The notes beneath the pieces were generated by a model. The model worked only from the letters and a program-made list of their open reading frames with translations, searched no databases and was not told where the DNA came from. Position numbers and translations under genes: made by a program. From Oreocharis arfaki (taxonomy: Eukaryota > Chordata > Aves > Passeriformes > Paramythiidae), in the NCBI GenBank assembly GCA_013398015.1, contig VZRR01010232.1, positions 773,065 through 837,064 on the forward strand: 64,000 nucleotides of DNA, in the 5' to 3' direction. Below are positions 12,931-24,368 of the stretch, piece by piece (position 1 is the stretch's first letter; every line of letters starts with the position of its first letter).

Positions 12931-13350
12931 TTCATTTTTCTCTGCTCTTTATTTTTTAATATTTTGTGTATTTTTTGAATTGTTGATGTATGGTTGTATT
13001 GCTGATGGTGTTGGGGCTTGGAGAGATGGAGTCTGGGGGAATGTGGGTAAACAGCAAGATAAAAAAGGTATTTTCATTAATTCGGTATTTCTGAAAATCA
13101 TTCCAGTGTAAACCATTTATTGGTGCTGGGTTTAGTGTAGCATTAGGGTATAAGGAGGCAGCTCCCTATTGCTGATGTATTTTTAGAGTGTTTGCAAGCT
13201 CGAAAGAAGATACTAGATTTATTTTAAATACAGTTCATGAGAAAAAAAAAAAAAACAGAACAAATATCAGAATTGCAAAAAAGTGAAGATTTGGATTTGT
13301 TTTAGGGCAGTCCATAGACTGACTCAGGAACCATAGAATATACTGTTTAT

Positions 13351-13355
<5 letters not shown>

Positions 13356-13410
<55 letters not shown>
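13356..13410 (+). repeat. Uninterrupted run of 55 A
   Basis: A homopolymer from 13356 to 13410, with a second 14-A run about 100 bases upstream (13243-13256). Any open frame on the minus strand here is poly-Phe and meaningless. Confidence 0.95.
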
Positions 13411-13412
<2 letters not shown>

Positions 13413-13636
13413 GGCATATCCCTTCATTTCTTTGTATTTTTTAGGCAGTAGGGTCCAGGGATCATCAAACGTTCCTTACCAATTTTGTTCAATGCTAATT
13501 AAGAACCTACATTTGCCATAAAAATACAATTTAAATATAGCACTTAATGTACAGATTTGTAGAGACTTTGCTGAAGGCAATGCAGTACCATAGGACAGGA
13601 ACAAGGACAAACTGAAGCTGTTTGAGCAGCTGATGC

Positions 13637-13719
13637 CTATATATATATATCTATATCTACATGTATAAATAGATAGAAAAATAAAAATAAAAGTAAAAAT
13701 AAAAATAAAAATAAAAATA
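13637..13719. repeat. TA and (AAAAT)n simple repeat
   Basis: An alternating TA stretch followed by roughly eight AAAAT units with small interruptions. Confidence 0.9.
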
Positions 13720-15709
13720 GTTGTCTTGCTGAAGACAAGATACAGCAGATATTCAAACTTCAGTCATGCTGAAGTCTAGTAAACCTGTACTTTGTTTCTC
13801 GGCAGAGTGACTGAGTACCAAGAAACCCTTGTGGTGAGATGACACAAGTGTGTGAACTCCTAAAAAAGCATCACTGCTGTCAAGGGGGATTTCATACCTA
13901 TTTGTAGACTAGGATCAATGCCCAGGCCAAATTTCCCAATTCTTCTACAAGCCAGTCTGCCTCATGCAGTACACATGTACAAAAACCTCAGAGTTTGATA
14001 TGAATTTGCTAGAATTGAGCCCTGTGTGAGCAGCAGCTATTTGGATAAATTCCAGACCTTGCACCTCCAAAATATAGGACCACTTTTGTGTGCTCATAAA
14101 TTTCCTTATGCTTGAGAATTTGCTGGTTTAAATTATGCTCAGAGATCATTTTTTGGTAATAAATAACCAAAAAATATGCAGTAGAATGCCATGATAACTT
14201 ACGGATTTCACTGTGCTTGCAACAGTGAATTACCTCCAGAAAGGTGTGGATGTTGACCAATAAATATTTCACTTGATTCGTGTCAGTACAGATGAGTTTA
14301 TAATGACAGTTTTCACTGGCTTTGCATTTCTAGATAGTAACACTTGTTTAGCACCATGACTCCTTCTAGTCTCTTCTTCACGCTAAGCGTAGTGTGTTAA
14401 GGACTTTGTGAAAAGCCTCTGTAGCTTGGGCCAAAGCGGTTTGCAGTTTGCTGGCAGAGATGTACATGTTGTCTTATCAGAAAATTGAATATAAATAGAA
14501 ATACGAGGGTGTGGCATTGCAGCTCTACAGAAGAAGCAAGGAGCAGAGGACAGCAGAGAGCTGAGAAGCCAACATGGAGACATCTGAGGGGAGTGATGCT
14601 GCTGGAGACGGAGGATGTGGGAGGAGAGGAGATTAACCAAGGTGGTGAGTAGTGGGGAGGGGAGCTAAGAAATTCTTTTAACATAGTGACTGGCAGCTTG
14701 ATTTGTTCATGAGATAAGAGATGAGTTCTCAGAGGGACACGAGCAATTTGATCAAATACATAGATAAGGGGCTCAGCAACTGCACTTCACTAGGTGTAAA
14801 TATGGCGTGATGTGACACCATATCTAACAGGAAGGGGCTGCGAGGGACCAGGTAAAAGGTAAAAGAGAGAAACAAGGAGAAACTGAGAATACAGATTTGA
14901 TACAACACATGCAGGAAGATGCACAAGAAAATACAAAAATAATTGCAAGAAAATAATCGCAGATTTTGGCCCAGAGTGTTAGAACTAGGAGGACTCAGCA
15001 GGAGAGATCAGCCACTCTGAGTTTTCCATGGATTAAACTGAAGGTAGGCCAGCTAAGAGAGTAAACATGGAAAAAATATGAATGACCCTGAGGCAGGAAA
15101 TAAGTCAACACAGCCAGATTTGGTTAAACATGGGATTTGATACAAACAGAGATTTCATATAAACACAGATTTGAAATAAACATGGGTGTTGGTTTCAGTG
15201 AGAGCTGCTAACTAGTTCTGTTTTGCAATATCTTTATCAGCTGATAACTCTGCTGAACTGGGGAGGAAAGTAGGGGCTGACATGTTTTTGTATCCACTCT
15301 TGCCACAGAGGTACCCCTTCATTTTTCTTTTTTCACTTTAATTCCAAACCCCATGAGTAGCAAACATACAAATACTTGAGTGCAGCAAGCCAAAACCAGA
15401 AGTGAATGCTAAAAATCTAAAGAATGTATAGCCAGGTTGACACGTATAAACAAAAAACCATGTGGTTTAAGAATTGTATTTATATTTAATTGTACATGTA
15501 GGAGAGAGTAACCTGTTTAAGTGTATTTGAATTTGAAAGACCGTTATTTCCTGACCAATTTTTAAATAACATTCTTCATTCCTTTCAAGACATAAATCAT
15601 TTGTCATTATCCACCTCGGTGAATAAGAAGAAAGAAAAAAAAGAGGCTTTTCTTTTAAAGAAAGCCTCAGGCATTGAAGTGCTTCAGGACCTTTCTACAG
15701 CAGATTAGG

Positions 15710-15744
15710 ATATATATCTATATATATATATATATATATATATA
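15710..15744. repeat. (TA)n microsatellite
   Basis: Alternating TA over about 35 bases with one C interruption. Confidence 0.95.
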
Positions 15745-18240
15745 CAGGTAAAAATGCATCACTTGTCTAGGACCAAGTTGTCTGAAGAGCTGGAATATGT
15801 GATGGCATCTGCAGAGCTCTGCCCACAAAGCCTTCCTGAAAAAGCTCCTCAGGAGGGCTGGAATATCCCGTTAACACAAGTACCTCATTTCTGGAACCTG
15901 ACCTTGTAGGATGGTCGAGTTTTACACTGAACGCTCCTTTCAAGAATTTTGGCAGCACTTTATATTGCATGGTATGGGAATTCTGTATCCTTAGTAGAAA
16001 AGAATTAAATATAACTGTCCTGAATATCTTAAAACCACTCTAAGGCTAAACTTCAAGATAAGGGGTGATGAATTTTTTAGGTATTCTACATCTTCTCTGC
16101 TTCAGTGCTTTTATACACCATACTACTATATATCCTTTGACACTTTTCTGTCCATATGCAGGAAAATCTGAAATACTTTAAATGATTCAGATTGAAGTTT
16201 GAGCTGCTGTGTGCTCTAAATACTTCTCTGTGCTGGGCAAGTTGAGGTTGCAGATAAAGTTCTTATCAACTGTGGCCTCAATGGACTCCTTTTTTTCTTT
16301 CAATCACCTTTGTTCTTTCCTTGCTACCTCCTGCAAACTGCTCTATTTCTGTTTAAAAAAAAAAAATTTATTTTATGGATTGGATTTTTTTCATAGGGGT
16401 TTTACCCAGATTATGCAGTTCTCACTTTGATTACTGCACACTGTGAAAATCTCCCCACCCGCACATCCTGCTCTGATACTGAGGTCTATGTCCTGAAGGC
16501 GGCAGAGAAATTTATAAAGTTAAATATAGATACGTTTTGTTTCTGTAAAAAAAAACCCAAAAAACCAGTCTGGAAGGCTGCTGGAAGGCTGCAACTCTCT
16601 CCTCACTCTCATAAATTGACCTATATCCTTCTATCATGTGCAGTATTTGGGTCAGGTTTACTGCCTGGGTGCCAGCTCTTCTTTTACACCAGCTGCTCAA
16701 TATGATGATTATTGCTCAACTTCTAAGCTTCCATAATTCAACCCATTTTGCAACTTAGCCTAGAGTGTGAGAAACTCTTATTTGGGTTACTCAGCTGTCT
16801 CGCTTCTTTGGCAGTCCATTATCCCCCCAATAAACATGGCTCCAGTAGACCCAAAGCACAAGACAGAAAGCTGCAGAAAAAGGGAAGAATTAGCCTGGTC
16901 TTTACGAGCCAGATGCATCCAGCTTTCCTCGAGGTCTTACAACTGCACCTTTGAATCCCCTCACACTGCTCCCAGTGACCCAGGGAGTTGTAGAAGTAGA
17001 GCAAGATTCTCCTGTGAACTGTTTGGGAGCCCTGGGAAAGTAGATGCCTTGTTCTGAGTATCTGCTGGGAGGATGTAGTGAATTATCCATCGTTTGAATG
17101 CCTGAAGTGAACAACTCCCAGGGCTGGCAGTAACATAGAGAACATGTTTTATACTGGAGAACTTGCATGGGGTTAGGACAGGCTCTTCTGTGATGAAGGG
17201 ACAATTAAGCCTTTCCTCAGCTGTTCTCTCGTAGGCAAAAATGCAGAAAGGAAAACCTCATTTCATGGGGGGTCATACCCAAACTGGGAATTTGTTCCAG
17301 CTCCTTTCATTCGTGCCTGGCTATCGTGGTTCCTGTTTCTGTCTCCCTCTGAAGACAAAGGTGGGACTTGCGCTGCTGGCAAGACGTGCTGCAGATCCCA
17401 CGGTTTACCCCGGCCATATGACACATTTGCCATACCCAGGTCCCTGATGGCTGGACAGGAATTACTTCTTCATGCCATGCAGATGCATTTTCTTGAGACA
17501 CGTTCATTTACATGTTCGAATCAGCACTTACCACAGGCACGTGAGCAAGAAAACACCCAGCATTAATGTCTGGCTTAAAAATCAGGTCGGGGGGCTGCTT
17601 CCAGAAACAGCATTACAACTGTGAGCACACGAGAGAGTGCTGGGTGATTCTATCAAAATGTGCCTGGATTTTGAGCCCTTTCAGTTTACTCATAGCAGTG
17701 AGATACCTGTTTTACTGCTAAATAACCATGAAAGCTCTGTTGTGAGCTTTGAATCTGTTTGAACCTGGTAACAGGCCATAGAACAAGAAACCTTTCAGCT
17801 GCCACGTGCACTGCACACTGGTGTGCCCCAGTTTGCACATGATGGGAACATTAAACTCCTTTCCTACAGCAGCAGGTGTGCCAATAGGCTGCAGCTGATA
17901 TTTTAGTCTGAGGAGTCTGGAAGAAAAGGCTGCACAGCGCTGCACTGCAAATTCATTAACTCCCAAAGCCACAGCGGGAGACAGGGAGATGGGAATTAAC
18001 CACAGCAGATGGAGCCACAAAGCTTGGTTAAGTCTCCTTCACCCCCAACAGGCTCCTTTTTTCTTCTCACCCTCCTCCCTGGTACATCCTGCAACAAAGC
18101 CTGTAACCAAAAAAGGAAATTCCTGAGCTCATTGTTCAACCAGGCTGTAAGGTATAACCCTAAACTACACCCAACAACAGACTGGAACTGAGTTTGACTT
18201 TGGGGTTGTTTTTCAGACAACACTGAGAAAAGCACACACA

Positions 18241-18241
18241 T

Positions 18242-18276
<35 letters not shown>

Positions 18277-18279
18277 TTA
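18241..18279. repeat. (TTTA)n microsatellite
   Basis: Nine perfect TTTA units followed by a partial unit. Confidence 0.95.
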
Positions 18280-19727
18280 TTTGGAGTGCAATAGCAGCAA
18301 AAAATGAAAGAAATCTGTTGTAGCACAGAAGACAGCAGCACTGTTCTAAGACCACGCTTGAAAATGGGGTTTATATTTACTGTGCTTGTCCAATGTTTGG
18401 ATTCCAGTTCTGCTAAAATAACAGCATACTGCAATGGCACACACTGTACACACTGCTGCTGAATTAACAGAACTGGAGTGCCTGCTACTGAAACATGCCA
18501 ATTTGCACAAAATTAGTTATGGAGAAAATGAAAATAAACTTAACCAAAGCTGTAAATTAAGATGTTGAGTCTTTGAGGCAGAGAATATCTTAGTACTGCT
18601 TCACCATCTGCTGAAGGGGTGTCCAAGTTCATTCCCACAAGTTGGAGATGATGTAGGAATTGTGCTTCATTATCGGTGGTAGACTTGTGCTGGATAGGGT
18701 TCGTATTTCAGAAAAGAGCTGGAATGGAGCAGAAAGCAAACTGTAGAGTGCTACACTTGGCACTCACCATCATTCTTAATTTCTCATTTAGAACCACTGT
18801 AAGAAGTGTCAGCAGCTCCCCGTGGGCTGGAAAGGGTCATCCATGGGTCTTCCGAGAACCAGTCCTGCCACCAAGAACAAGACTGAAAGATGCTTTTCTT
18901 ATTTCATTAGCTGACATTGTATCCCCTCTGTCTCGGCCACCATCATACAGAAAATGAGTCAAGAAGATCACAGAGATCAAGTGAAAAAACAAGCGCTTGG
19001 CTCTCACTGCCTGCTCCTGTTTGAAGTCACAGCATTTTACATCCTTGCTGCACAGTTCACTGAGTGCAAGGCACTAGAGAATCAAGCTCGGCTCCTGTAA
19101 AAAGAATGTGAAATCAAAGTCTGGAAAGTCCAATGAAACCAAAGGTGTACCTCCCACTACACAGGTTATCTCACGCATCTCTGGAGGCGATGGGTTTTAT
19201 TCCTTGCCTGTCTTTCAGAGCATGATGTAACAAGACGATTTGAGACAAGAGCTTTCTGCCACAGAAACGAGGAGAACCATTCCCCTCCCCATCTCCCAAC
19301 CTCCTCCTTTTCTTCCGCCTATGCACTCTCCTCTCTCAAAAGGTTGCCCTGATGCTCACAGGGTGCACAGCACAGTGTGTTGACTTAACTCACTAGAAAA
19401 GCTGAAAACTTAACCCAGAAAAACGGCAGTGATGTTTTCGGTGGGGTTTGGGGCGGCATCAGTTTGCTTTACAATCCAACGCCTGATGGTGATGGTACAA
19501 GCAGTGACAAGAAAGGGCTGCACAGCCAGCGCAGGGGCTGCAGGAGCAGTGAGGGAAGAAAGGAGAGAGGGATGAGGAAGAAGGAATAGGGGTGAAGGAA
19601 TGAGACCTCCTTTTCCAAAGAAGAAACGTCTTAGTAGCAGCATGGAGCTGCATCCTTGTCTGAATTCAGCAAATCGCTTACAAATGAAAACAGATCAGCC
19701 TAATTTTGCAGCCAGGCTTGTACTCAC

Positions 19728-19858
19728 TGTAAAGTGTAGTTTAGTTTGGGATATATAAATATTCAACTCGTAAATTGTAAAGTGTAGCTTGGTTTGGAAT
19801 TTATAAATATTCAAGTCATTGTAAAGTGTAACCTAGTTTGGAATATTTAAATATTCAG
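19728..19858. repeat. Three-copy ~46-bp tandem repeat
   Basis: Units starting tgtaaagtgta at 19728, 19776 and 19820, each continuing with a (t)agtttggaat-like block and an ataaatattca block. Spacing is 48 then 44 bases. Copies differ by several substitutions, so the array is not fresh. Confidence 0.85.
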
Positions 19859-20321
19859 ATATTCCGTAAAATGCGAGCCGTGCATAATTTCAAGGTTTCT
19901 AGTCAAATAAATGTAACTATTCTGGATGTTCTTTGCATATTTTTATAAATAATTAACAGGATACAAAGTAATTATCATTCAATTGAAACTTTTTTAGTAA
20001 ATGATCGATCCGGAAGAGTGAATCTGTAAATGACACAGCTTGTGTGGCGATGGGTCCCTGTCACACCAAGGCCACTGCTGCCATCTGCTGAGGGAGAGAG
20101 AACGGCACAGAAAGTGTCGGCCAAGTGTCCAAAAATCCTTCCCCGTTGGCCATTCCAGGGAGAAAATCCTGCAGAAGCGATGCCAGCAAGCCCAGCTCCA
20201 CCCGATCCACTGAAAAGCTTAAATCCACAACTTCAACTCCTCCTCGAAGAAAACTGAAAGAAAAGCAACGGAAGCCATCTGTTTGTCACAATATGGTCAG
20301 ATTCAGTGTATTCGGCTGCAG

Positions 20322-20400
20322 GAAGGCTGCACACACTTCCCAGGGGGACCTCAGAAGCCTCTTCCAACCTAACTGATTCTGTTATTCTGTGATTCTGTGT
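20322..20400 (+). mobile_element. CR1 3'-end fragment upstream of MED7
   Basis: 'cctcagaagcctcttccaacctaactgattctgttattctgtgattctgtg' is a CR1 3' end with its short terminal repeats, abutting the left edge of the MED7 CpG island. Confidence 0.8.
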
Positions 20401-21010
20401 CTCCCAGCAGTGGCGCCGCCCTGACCCAGCCCCGTCCCCGCTGTCCCGGCGCAGCGGGCACCCCCGAGGGACGCCCGGCGGGTCCCTCCCGCTCCGGCAG
20501 GTCCTGCCGCCTCAGCAGCGGCTTCTGGAGGGAGCCCCGCACCCTGAGGGGCCACAGAACCCTGAGGGGTCCCAGCGGCCGCGGGACGGGGCAGCCCCAC
20601 ACACCCGGCCCCGCCATGACGGGAACGCTGCGCCTGGCACCGCCCCCGAGCGAGCTGAGTGGAGGAGCGCCTGACTGCTGTGCGCCAGAACCAATCAGAG
20701 TGCGGCACCGCGAGGCTGCGAGCCAATGGTGAGCGAGGGGAGGGGCGGGCGAGAGGAAGCGGCTGCGGCGGCGGCGCTGAGGGAGCGCGGCGAGCGGAAC
20801 GGGCAGGTGAGGGCGGGAGGTTCCGTGCGGCCTCCGGGAGGGTTCGTCCCCTCCGCCGGGTCGTGCTTTCGGCTCTTGTGTCTTCAGCACTGGCCTGGCG
20901 AGCCCCGCCGCGGGGTTTGGGCCTCCCCAGAGCCCGGCCCGGCGTAGGGTAGAGCGGCGGCGGCGGGTGTGGGCCCGGCCCCGTTCCTATTGTGGGGCGC
21001 GGGTGAGGAC
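20395..21010. promoter_or_regulatory. MED7 CpG island promoter
   Basis: About 600 bases of very GC- and CpG-rich DNA, unique in the window. It contains two CCAAT boxes (20691-20695 and 20723-20727), a GC box ggggcgggc (20742-20750) and an ETS-like gaggaagcgg just downstream; there is no TATA box. This is the usual make-up of a housekeeping promoter. Transcription probably starts near 20740-20770. Long minus-strand open frames here come from base composition. Confidence 0.85.
20755..20806 (+). other. MED7: MED7 non-coding exon 1 (5' UTR)
   Basis: The GC-rich leader ends GGGCAG at a consensus gtgagg donor (20807). The left boundary is an estimate from the promoter elements. It splices to the acceptor tccctag at 21735-21737, leaving 18 bases of UTR before the ATG. 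Confidence 0.6.
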
Positions 21011-21030
21011 AGGAGGCCGCACGAGCAGCG

Positions 21031-21422
21031 GCTGGGGTCACTTGGTGTGGTCAGCCTGGAGAAGAGCAGACTGAGGGTGGACCTCACCGCGGGCTGCAGC
21101 TTCCCTCCGAGGAGCAGCGCCCATCTCTTCCCTCTGTGGCCTGTGACACGACCCGAGGGAACGGCTGGAGCTGTGCCGTGGGGGGGCGTTAGGTGCATTA
21201 GTTAGAACTGCATTTATTAGGAAAATATTCTTCCCCCTGAGGGTGGTCGGGCTCTGAACAGCTTCCCCAGGCTCTCTTTGGTCATCGCCCCAAGCCTGAA
21301 AGAGTTCAAGGCGCCTTTGGGCAAGCTCTCAGGCACGGGGGGGGGATTGTTGGGGTGTCCTGTGCAGGGCCTGGAGTTGATCCGTGTGTGTCCCTTCTAG
21401 ATCGGGATATTCTGTGATTCTG
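21031..21422 (+). mobile_element. CR1 LINE 3' fragment in MED7 intron 1
   Basis: Contains 'cagcctggagaagagcagactgagg', 'aggaaaatattcttccccctgagggtgg' and 'agggcctggagttgatccgtgtg', and ends 'atattctgtgattctgtg'; all are CR1 3' landmarks. Inserted just inside the 5' UTR intron, in the same sense as MED7. Confidence 0.85.
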
Positions 21423-21755
21423 TGGGTTTGCCCACCAGGCGCCAGCTAAGGAAGAGGGTCTCCCCTCTCTCTTTGGCTGCCGAGTTTACAGGCTGGTCTT
21501 TTGTATTTAGGAAAATAAGTGTTCTGTGTGCTTCTGGTGCAGTTAATCCTGCTGCAAGTAAACCTCAATGAAAAGGTAGCATAGATTTGCCAGGAGTTTC
21601 CTATATTGTGCACATGGATTTGTCTCTTCTGGCTCATTTTCTCACAGCCACCTCCCATATTTTGTCTCTGTTTATGTTTATATTATAACCTTCTGACACA
21701 AAAATTGTTAACATTTGTTTCTTGGATCATTCCCTAGGCCTTTCATCTGGCAAAA

Positions 21756-22448
21756 ATGGGTGAGCCTCAGCAAGTGAGTGCCCTTCCTCCGCCTCCAATG
21801 CAATATATAAAAGAATATACTGATGAAAATATCCGTAAAGGCCTGGCTCCAAAGCCACCCCCGCCTGTGAAGGACAGCTACATGATGTTTGGGAATCAGT
21901 TCCAGTGTGATGATCTGATCATTCGGCCACTGGAGAGCCAGGGTATTGAACGGCTGCATCCTATGCAGTTTGATCACAAGAAGGAGCTAAGGAAACTTAA
22001 CATGTCTATCCTGGTCAACTTTTTGGACCTCTTGGATATCTTGATAAGGAGTCCAGGGAGTATAAAGCGAGAGGAGAAACTGGAAGACTTGAAACTGCTT
22101 TTTGTCCACGTCCATCACCTTATAAATGAGTATCGCCCTCACCAAGCCAGGGAGACGCTGAGGGTCATGATGGAGGTGCAGAAACGGCAGCGCCTGGAGA
22201 CCGCTGAGAGGTTCCAGAAGCACCTGGAGCGAGTTGTGGAGATGATCCAGAACTGCCTGGCTTCCCTGCCTGATGATCTGCCTCATGCAGAGGGGGGGAT
22301 GAGAGTGCAAGTGGAACCCATGGATACTGATGATGGCAGCAACTGCATTGGACAGAGTGAAAAGCAGAGGGAACGTTCTGGTGGCAAGAGAGATCAGGTT
22401 TTGGACAAAGATGCAGCCATGTGCAGCATTATTGATGAAATGACATGA
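21756..22448 (+). CDS. MED7: MED7, Mediator complex subunit 7
   Basis: Subunit of the Mediator middle module that, with MED21, forms the extended hinge linking Mediator to RNA polymerase II. It acts in the nucleus. The 230-residue protein is encoded in one coding exon, as in other vertebrates. It starts MGEPQQVSALPPPPMQYIKE and carries the proline-rich N-terminal segment (APKPPPPVKDSYMMFGNQF, about 29-47), the helical core (HKKELRKLNMSILVNFLDLL, about 74-93), and the long coiled-coil region around residues 125-170 that includes RETLRVMMEVQKRQRLETAE. The tail (after about residue 178) is acidic and variable. The start has a strong context (A at -3, G at +4). Identity to mammalian MED7 is obvious through residue ~178; the extreme C-terminus (DEMT, ending at residue 230) diverges. 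Confidence 0.98.
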   Translation: MGEPQQVSALPPPPMQYIKEYTDENIRKGLAPKPPPPVKDSYMMFGNQFQCDDLIIRPLESQGIERLHPMQFDHKKELRKLNMSILVNFLDLLDILIRSPGSIKREEKLEDLKLLFVHVHHLINEYRPHQARETLRVMMEVQKRQRLETAERFQKHLERVVEMIQNCLASLPDDLPHAEGGMRVQVEPMDTDDGSNCIGQSEKQRERSGGKRDQVLDKDAAMCSIIDEMT

Positions 22449-22684
22449 AGAAAACACTTTGTTTTGTTAATGCACTATAGTGAGAGACAGAAGGGGTTCT
22501 GTGGCTACACGTTGTGTTTTGTTTTGCTGTTGTACAAGCAGGCAAAGCACTTGTTGTGCACCTGTTGGAGGTTGTGAGTGGCTGGGGAGATGGAAATGTG
22601 TAATGTTTTGTGACCTGTGTTTTTTTGGTAGAAACAAAAAGATATAATTTTTGTTAAATGTATCATGTGAGGTGGTAGGCATGG

Positions 22685-22690
22685 ATTAAA
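22685..22690 (+). terminator. MED7 polyadenylation signal
   Basis: ATTAAA about 240 bases after the stop codon, followed by a T/GT-rich stretch (ttcctgttgtactttcttttgt). It is the likely 3' end of the MED7 mRNA. Confidence 0.65.
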
Positions 22691-24319
22691 GTTGGCTTTT
22701 CCTGTTGTACTTTCTTTTGTCACTTCCTGGTTGTTTTGGGTATGCCATTCTGTAATTCTCTGTGCTCTGAGTCAAGAAAAAATCCCTGCAGAAATGATGC
22801 TTGTTTCTTGCACAAACAACACACAGGAACTTGGAAAACAGGCACACAGAAACTCAGATTACATCGAGGCATTCCCTGTGGTCTGTGTTTGAGGTGAAAT
22901 CTAAAGCAAGGGGGTTAACTGTTTTTCTGTAGCTCTCACATTCTTTTACTGTGTGACCAGAATGCCTTCCTGGGATCCTGGCAGAGTCAGCTGCCCTGCC
23001 TTTCCATTTCGTGCAGAGCAGTTTCAGGATCCTGCTGGTAATTATCAGAATTGTTCCTCTACGAACAGCTCTCTGCAGTTTCCTGTTTCCTCAGAAACCA
23101 CAGGAGCAGAGAGGAAGCCTTTTCTTAAAGAGTTCTGCTTCCAGATGCTGCATGCAAAAATCACCCTTCATCCCTCTTTCTATCACTTCTTTCCTACAGG
23201 TGTGTTGCTAGTTTGTCTCTCAGCTACATTAATCCCTTGGTTTTCCTAATTTTCACCAAAGAAAACCTGTCAGTATGGTGCCTCTGTTCTCCTATAAGGT
23301 AGCCATGCAAGGCAAGGTTCCAATTCTAGCAACTTCCACTTATTCATAAATAACTCCTTAGTACTTCATGCCATCTGTATAAAACACTGTGAGGTAGATT
23401 AGCTGCTTCAGCAAAGGACATTTCTTGGCCCTTGATCACAGGTGCAGTTCTAGTCCAAGCTATAAAAGGACCCAATCTCCCTGAGGAGAGTGTGGTGATC
23501 CAGGCACAGAGAGTGGCCAGGGAACTGCATTTCTTAAAAGCTGCATCTCGGCATTTTGCAGAGTGAGCCTCGAGTTTGGCTTGACACAGTTTCCATGCTA
23601 CTTTTTCAAGTCTCCTCTGTATTCTGGATGTTTTACTTTGTATTGCGAAGGCCCAGGTACCAATATGGAATTTTGAAGATTTAGATAAGAAAAGACTCTA
23701 ACTCCATTAGGCTCAGCTGTGTAACAGTTTTCCAATCCTACCAAGTTATCTCTGCCCAAGAAAATTTGCCAGAAGATGCTCTGAATTGCTTCTAAGTATT
23801 AGAACCAGAAACTTATGATTAAAAGCTCAAGTAGTTTGTCCTAGACATCTGTTACTTGGCCAAGCCTTTTCCTCTTGCCACAGTCTGCCACGTATTACAT
23901 AATCTTTTATCCAAGTGCTGTCTACTGTGGCAAAAGCAGGTGTGGGAAGTGGTCTGGGGCAGTGGATTGCTGATAGCTGTGTCAGCTCAGTGCTGCTGTC
24001 AAGTTTCACTTACTGTCATCAAACAGATCTGAAAAAAATGAGAAGCAGATTTGTGTGGTGCTGTGAAGTGTTGTCACCTCTCAGTCAAAGCCCCGCCGGC
24101 AGGAGCTCAGTGCGCTCATACCCTGCCCCAGCAGCACTTGGCTGTGCTGCAGGGCACAGAGCCCAACCTTGGGCAAAACAGCCCAGATTGGGCTGAGAGG
24201 CACCCACAGTTGTGTGTGGGGATGATGTGCTGAGAAGGAAACAGGGAAGTTCACAAAGAAGATAATTTGTCTTGAACGAGAAGGGCGAACAGGAGTGTTG
24301 TTCGTCATCTTCAGCCACA
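22691..24319. other. MED7-HAVCR1 intergenic region
   Basis: 1.6 kb without a supported exon; it must contain the promoter and 5' UTR of the first TIM gene at its right end. No TATA box could be placed with confidence. Confidence 0.7.
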
Positions 24320-24368
24320 ATGTCGTCTTACGTCTGCCTGAACTGGATTTTTCTGGTGCTGTTTACAG
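24320..24368 (+). CDS. HAVCR1: HAVCR1-like exon 1, signal peptide
   Basis: MSSYVCLNWIFLVLFT plus one base, then a gtaaca donor. Same length (49 bases) and phase as the signal exon of the neighbouring TIMD4 gene, with M-S-x-(Y/F)-V and an aligned Trp. Confidence 0.85.

Larger units (their letters stand above)
11895..20700. other. ITK-MED7 intergenic region (head-to-head genes)
   Basis: ITK reads left and MED7 reads right, so both promoters face this 8.8 kb. The part just right of 11894 holds the ITK 5' UTR and promoter, but no TATA box or start site can be fixed. In mammals a GARIN3/FAM71B gene sits between MED7 and ITK; I found no recognisable copy here. Contents otherwise: simple repeats, CR1 tails, a small ORF at 12727 and a tandem repeat at 19728. 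Confidence 0.75.

Noticed and set aside
13235..13417. Minus-strand poly-Phe open frame.
   Set aside because: Translation of the 55-base A homopolymer.
11895..20700. Looked for GARIN3/FAM71B, which lies between MED7 and ITK in mammals.
   Set aside because: No open frame of suitable size or recognisable sequence was seen.
20369..21041. Long overlapping minus-strand open frames (173 and 219 codons) in the MED7 promoter.
   Set aside because: They are Arg/Pro/Ala/Gly-rich frames created by the GC-rich CpG island, with no domain and no splice context.
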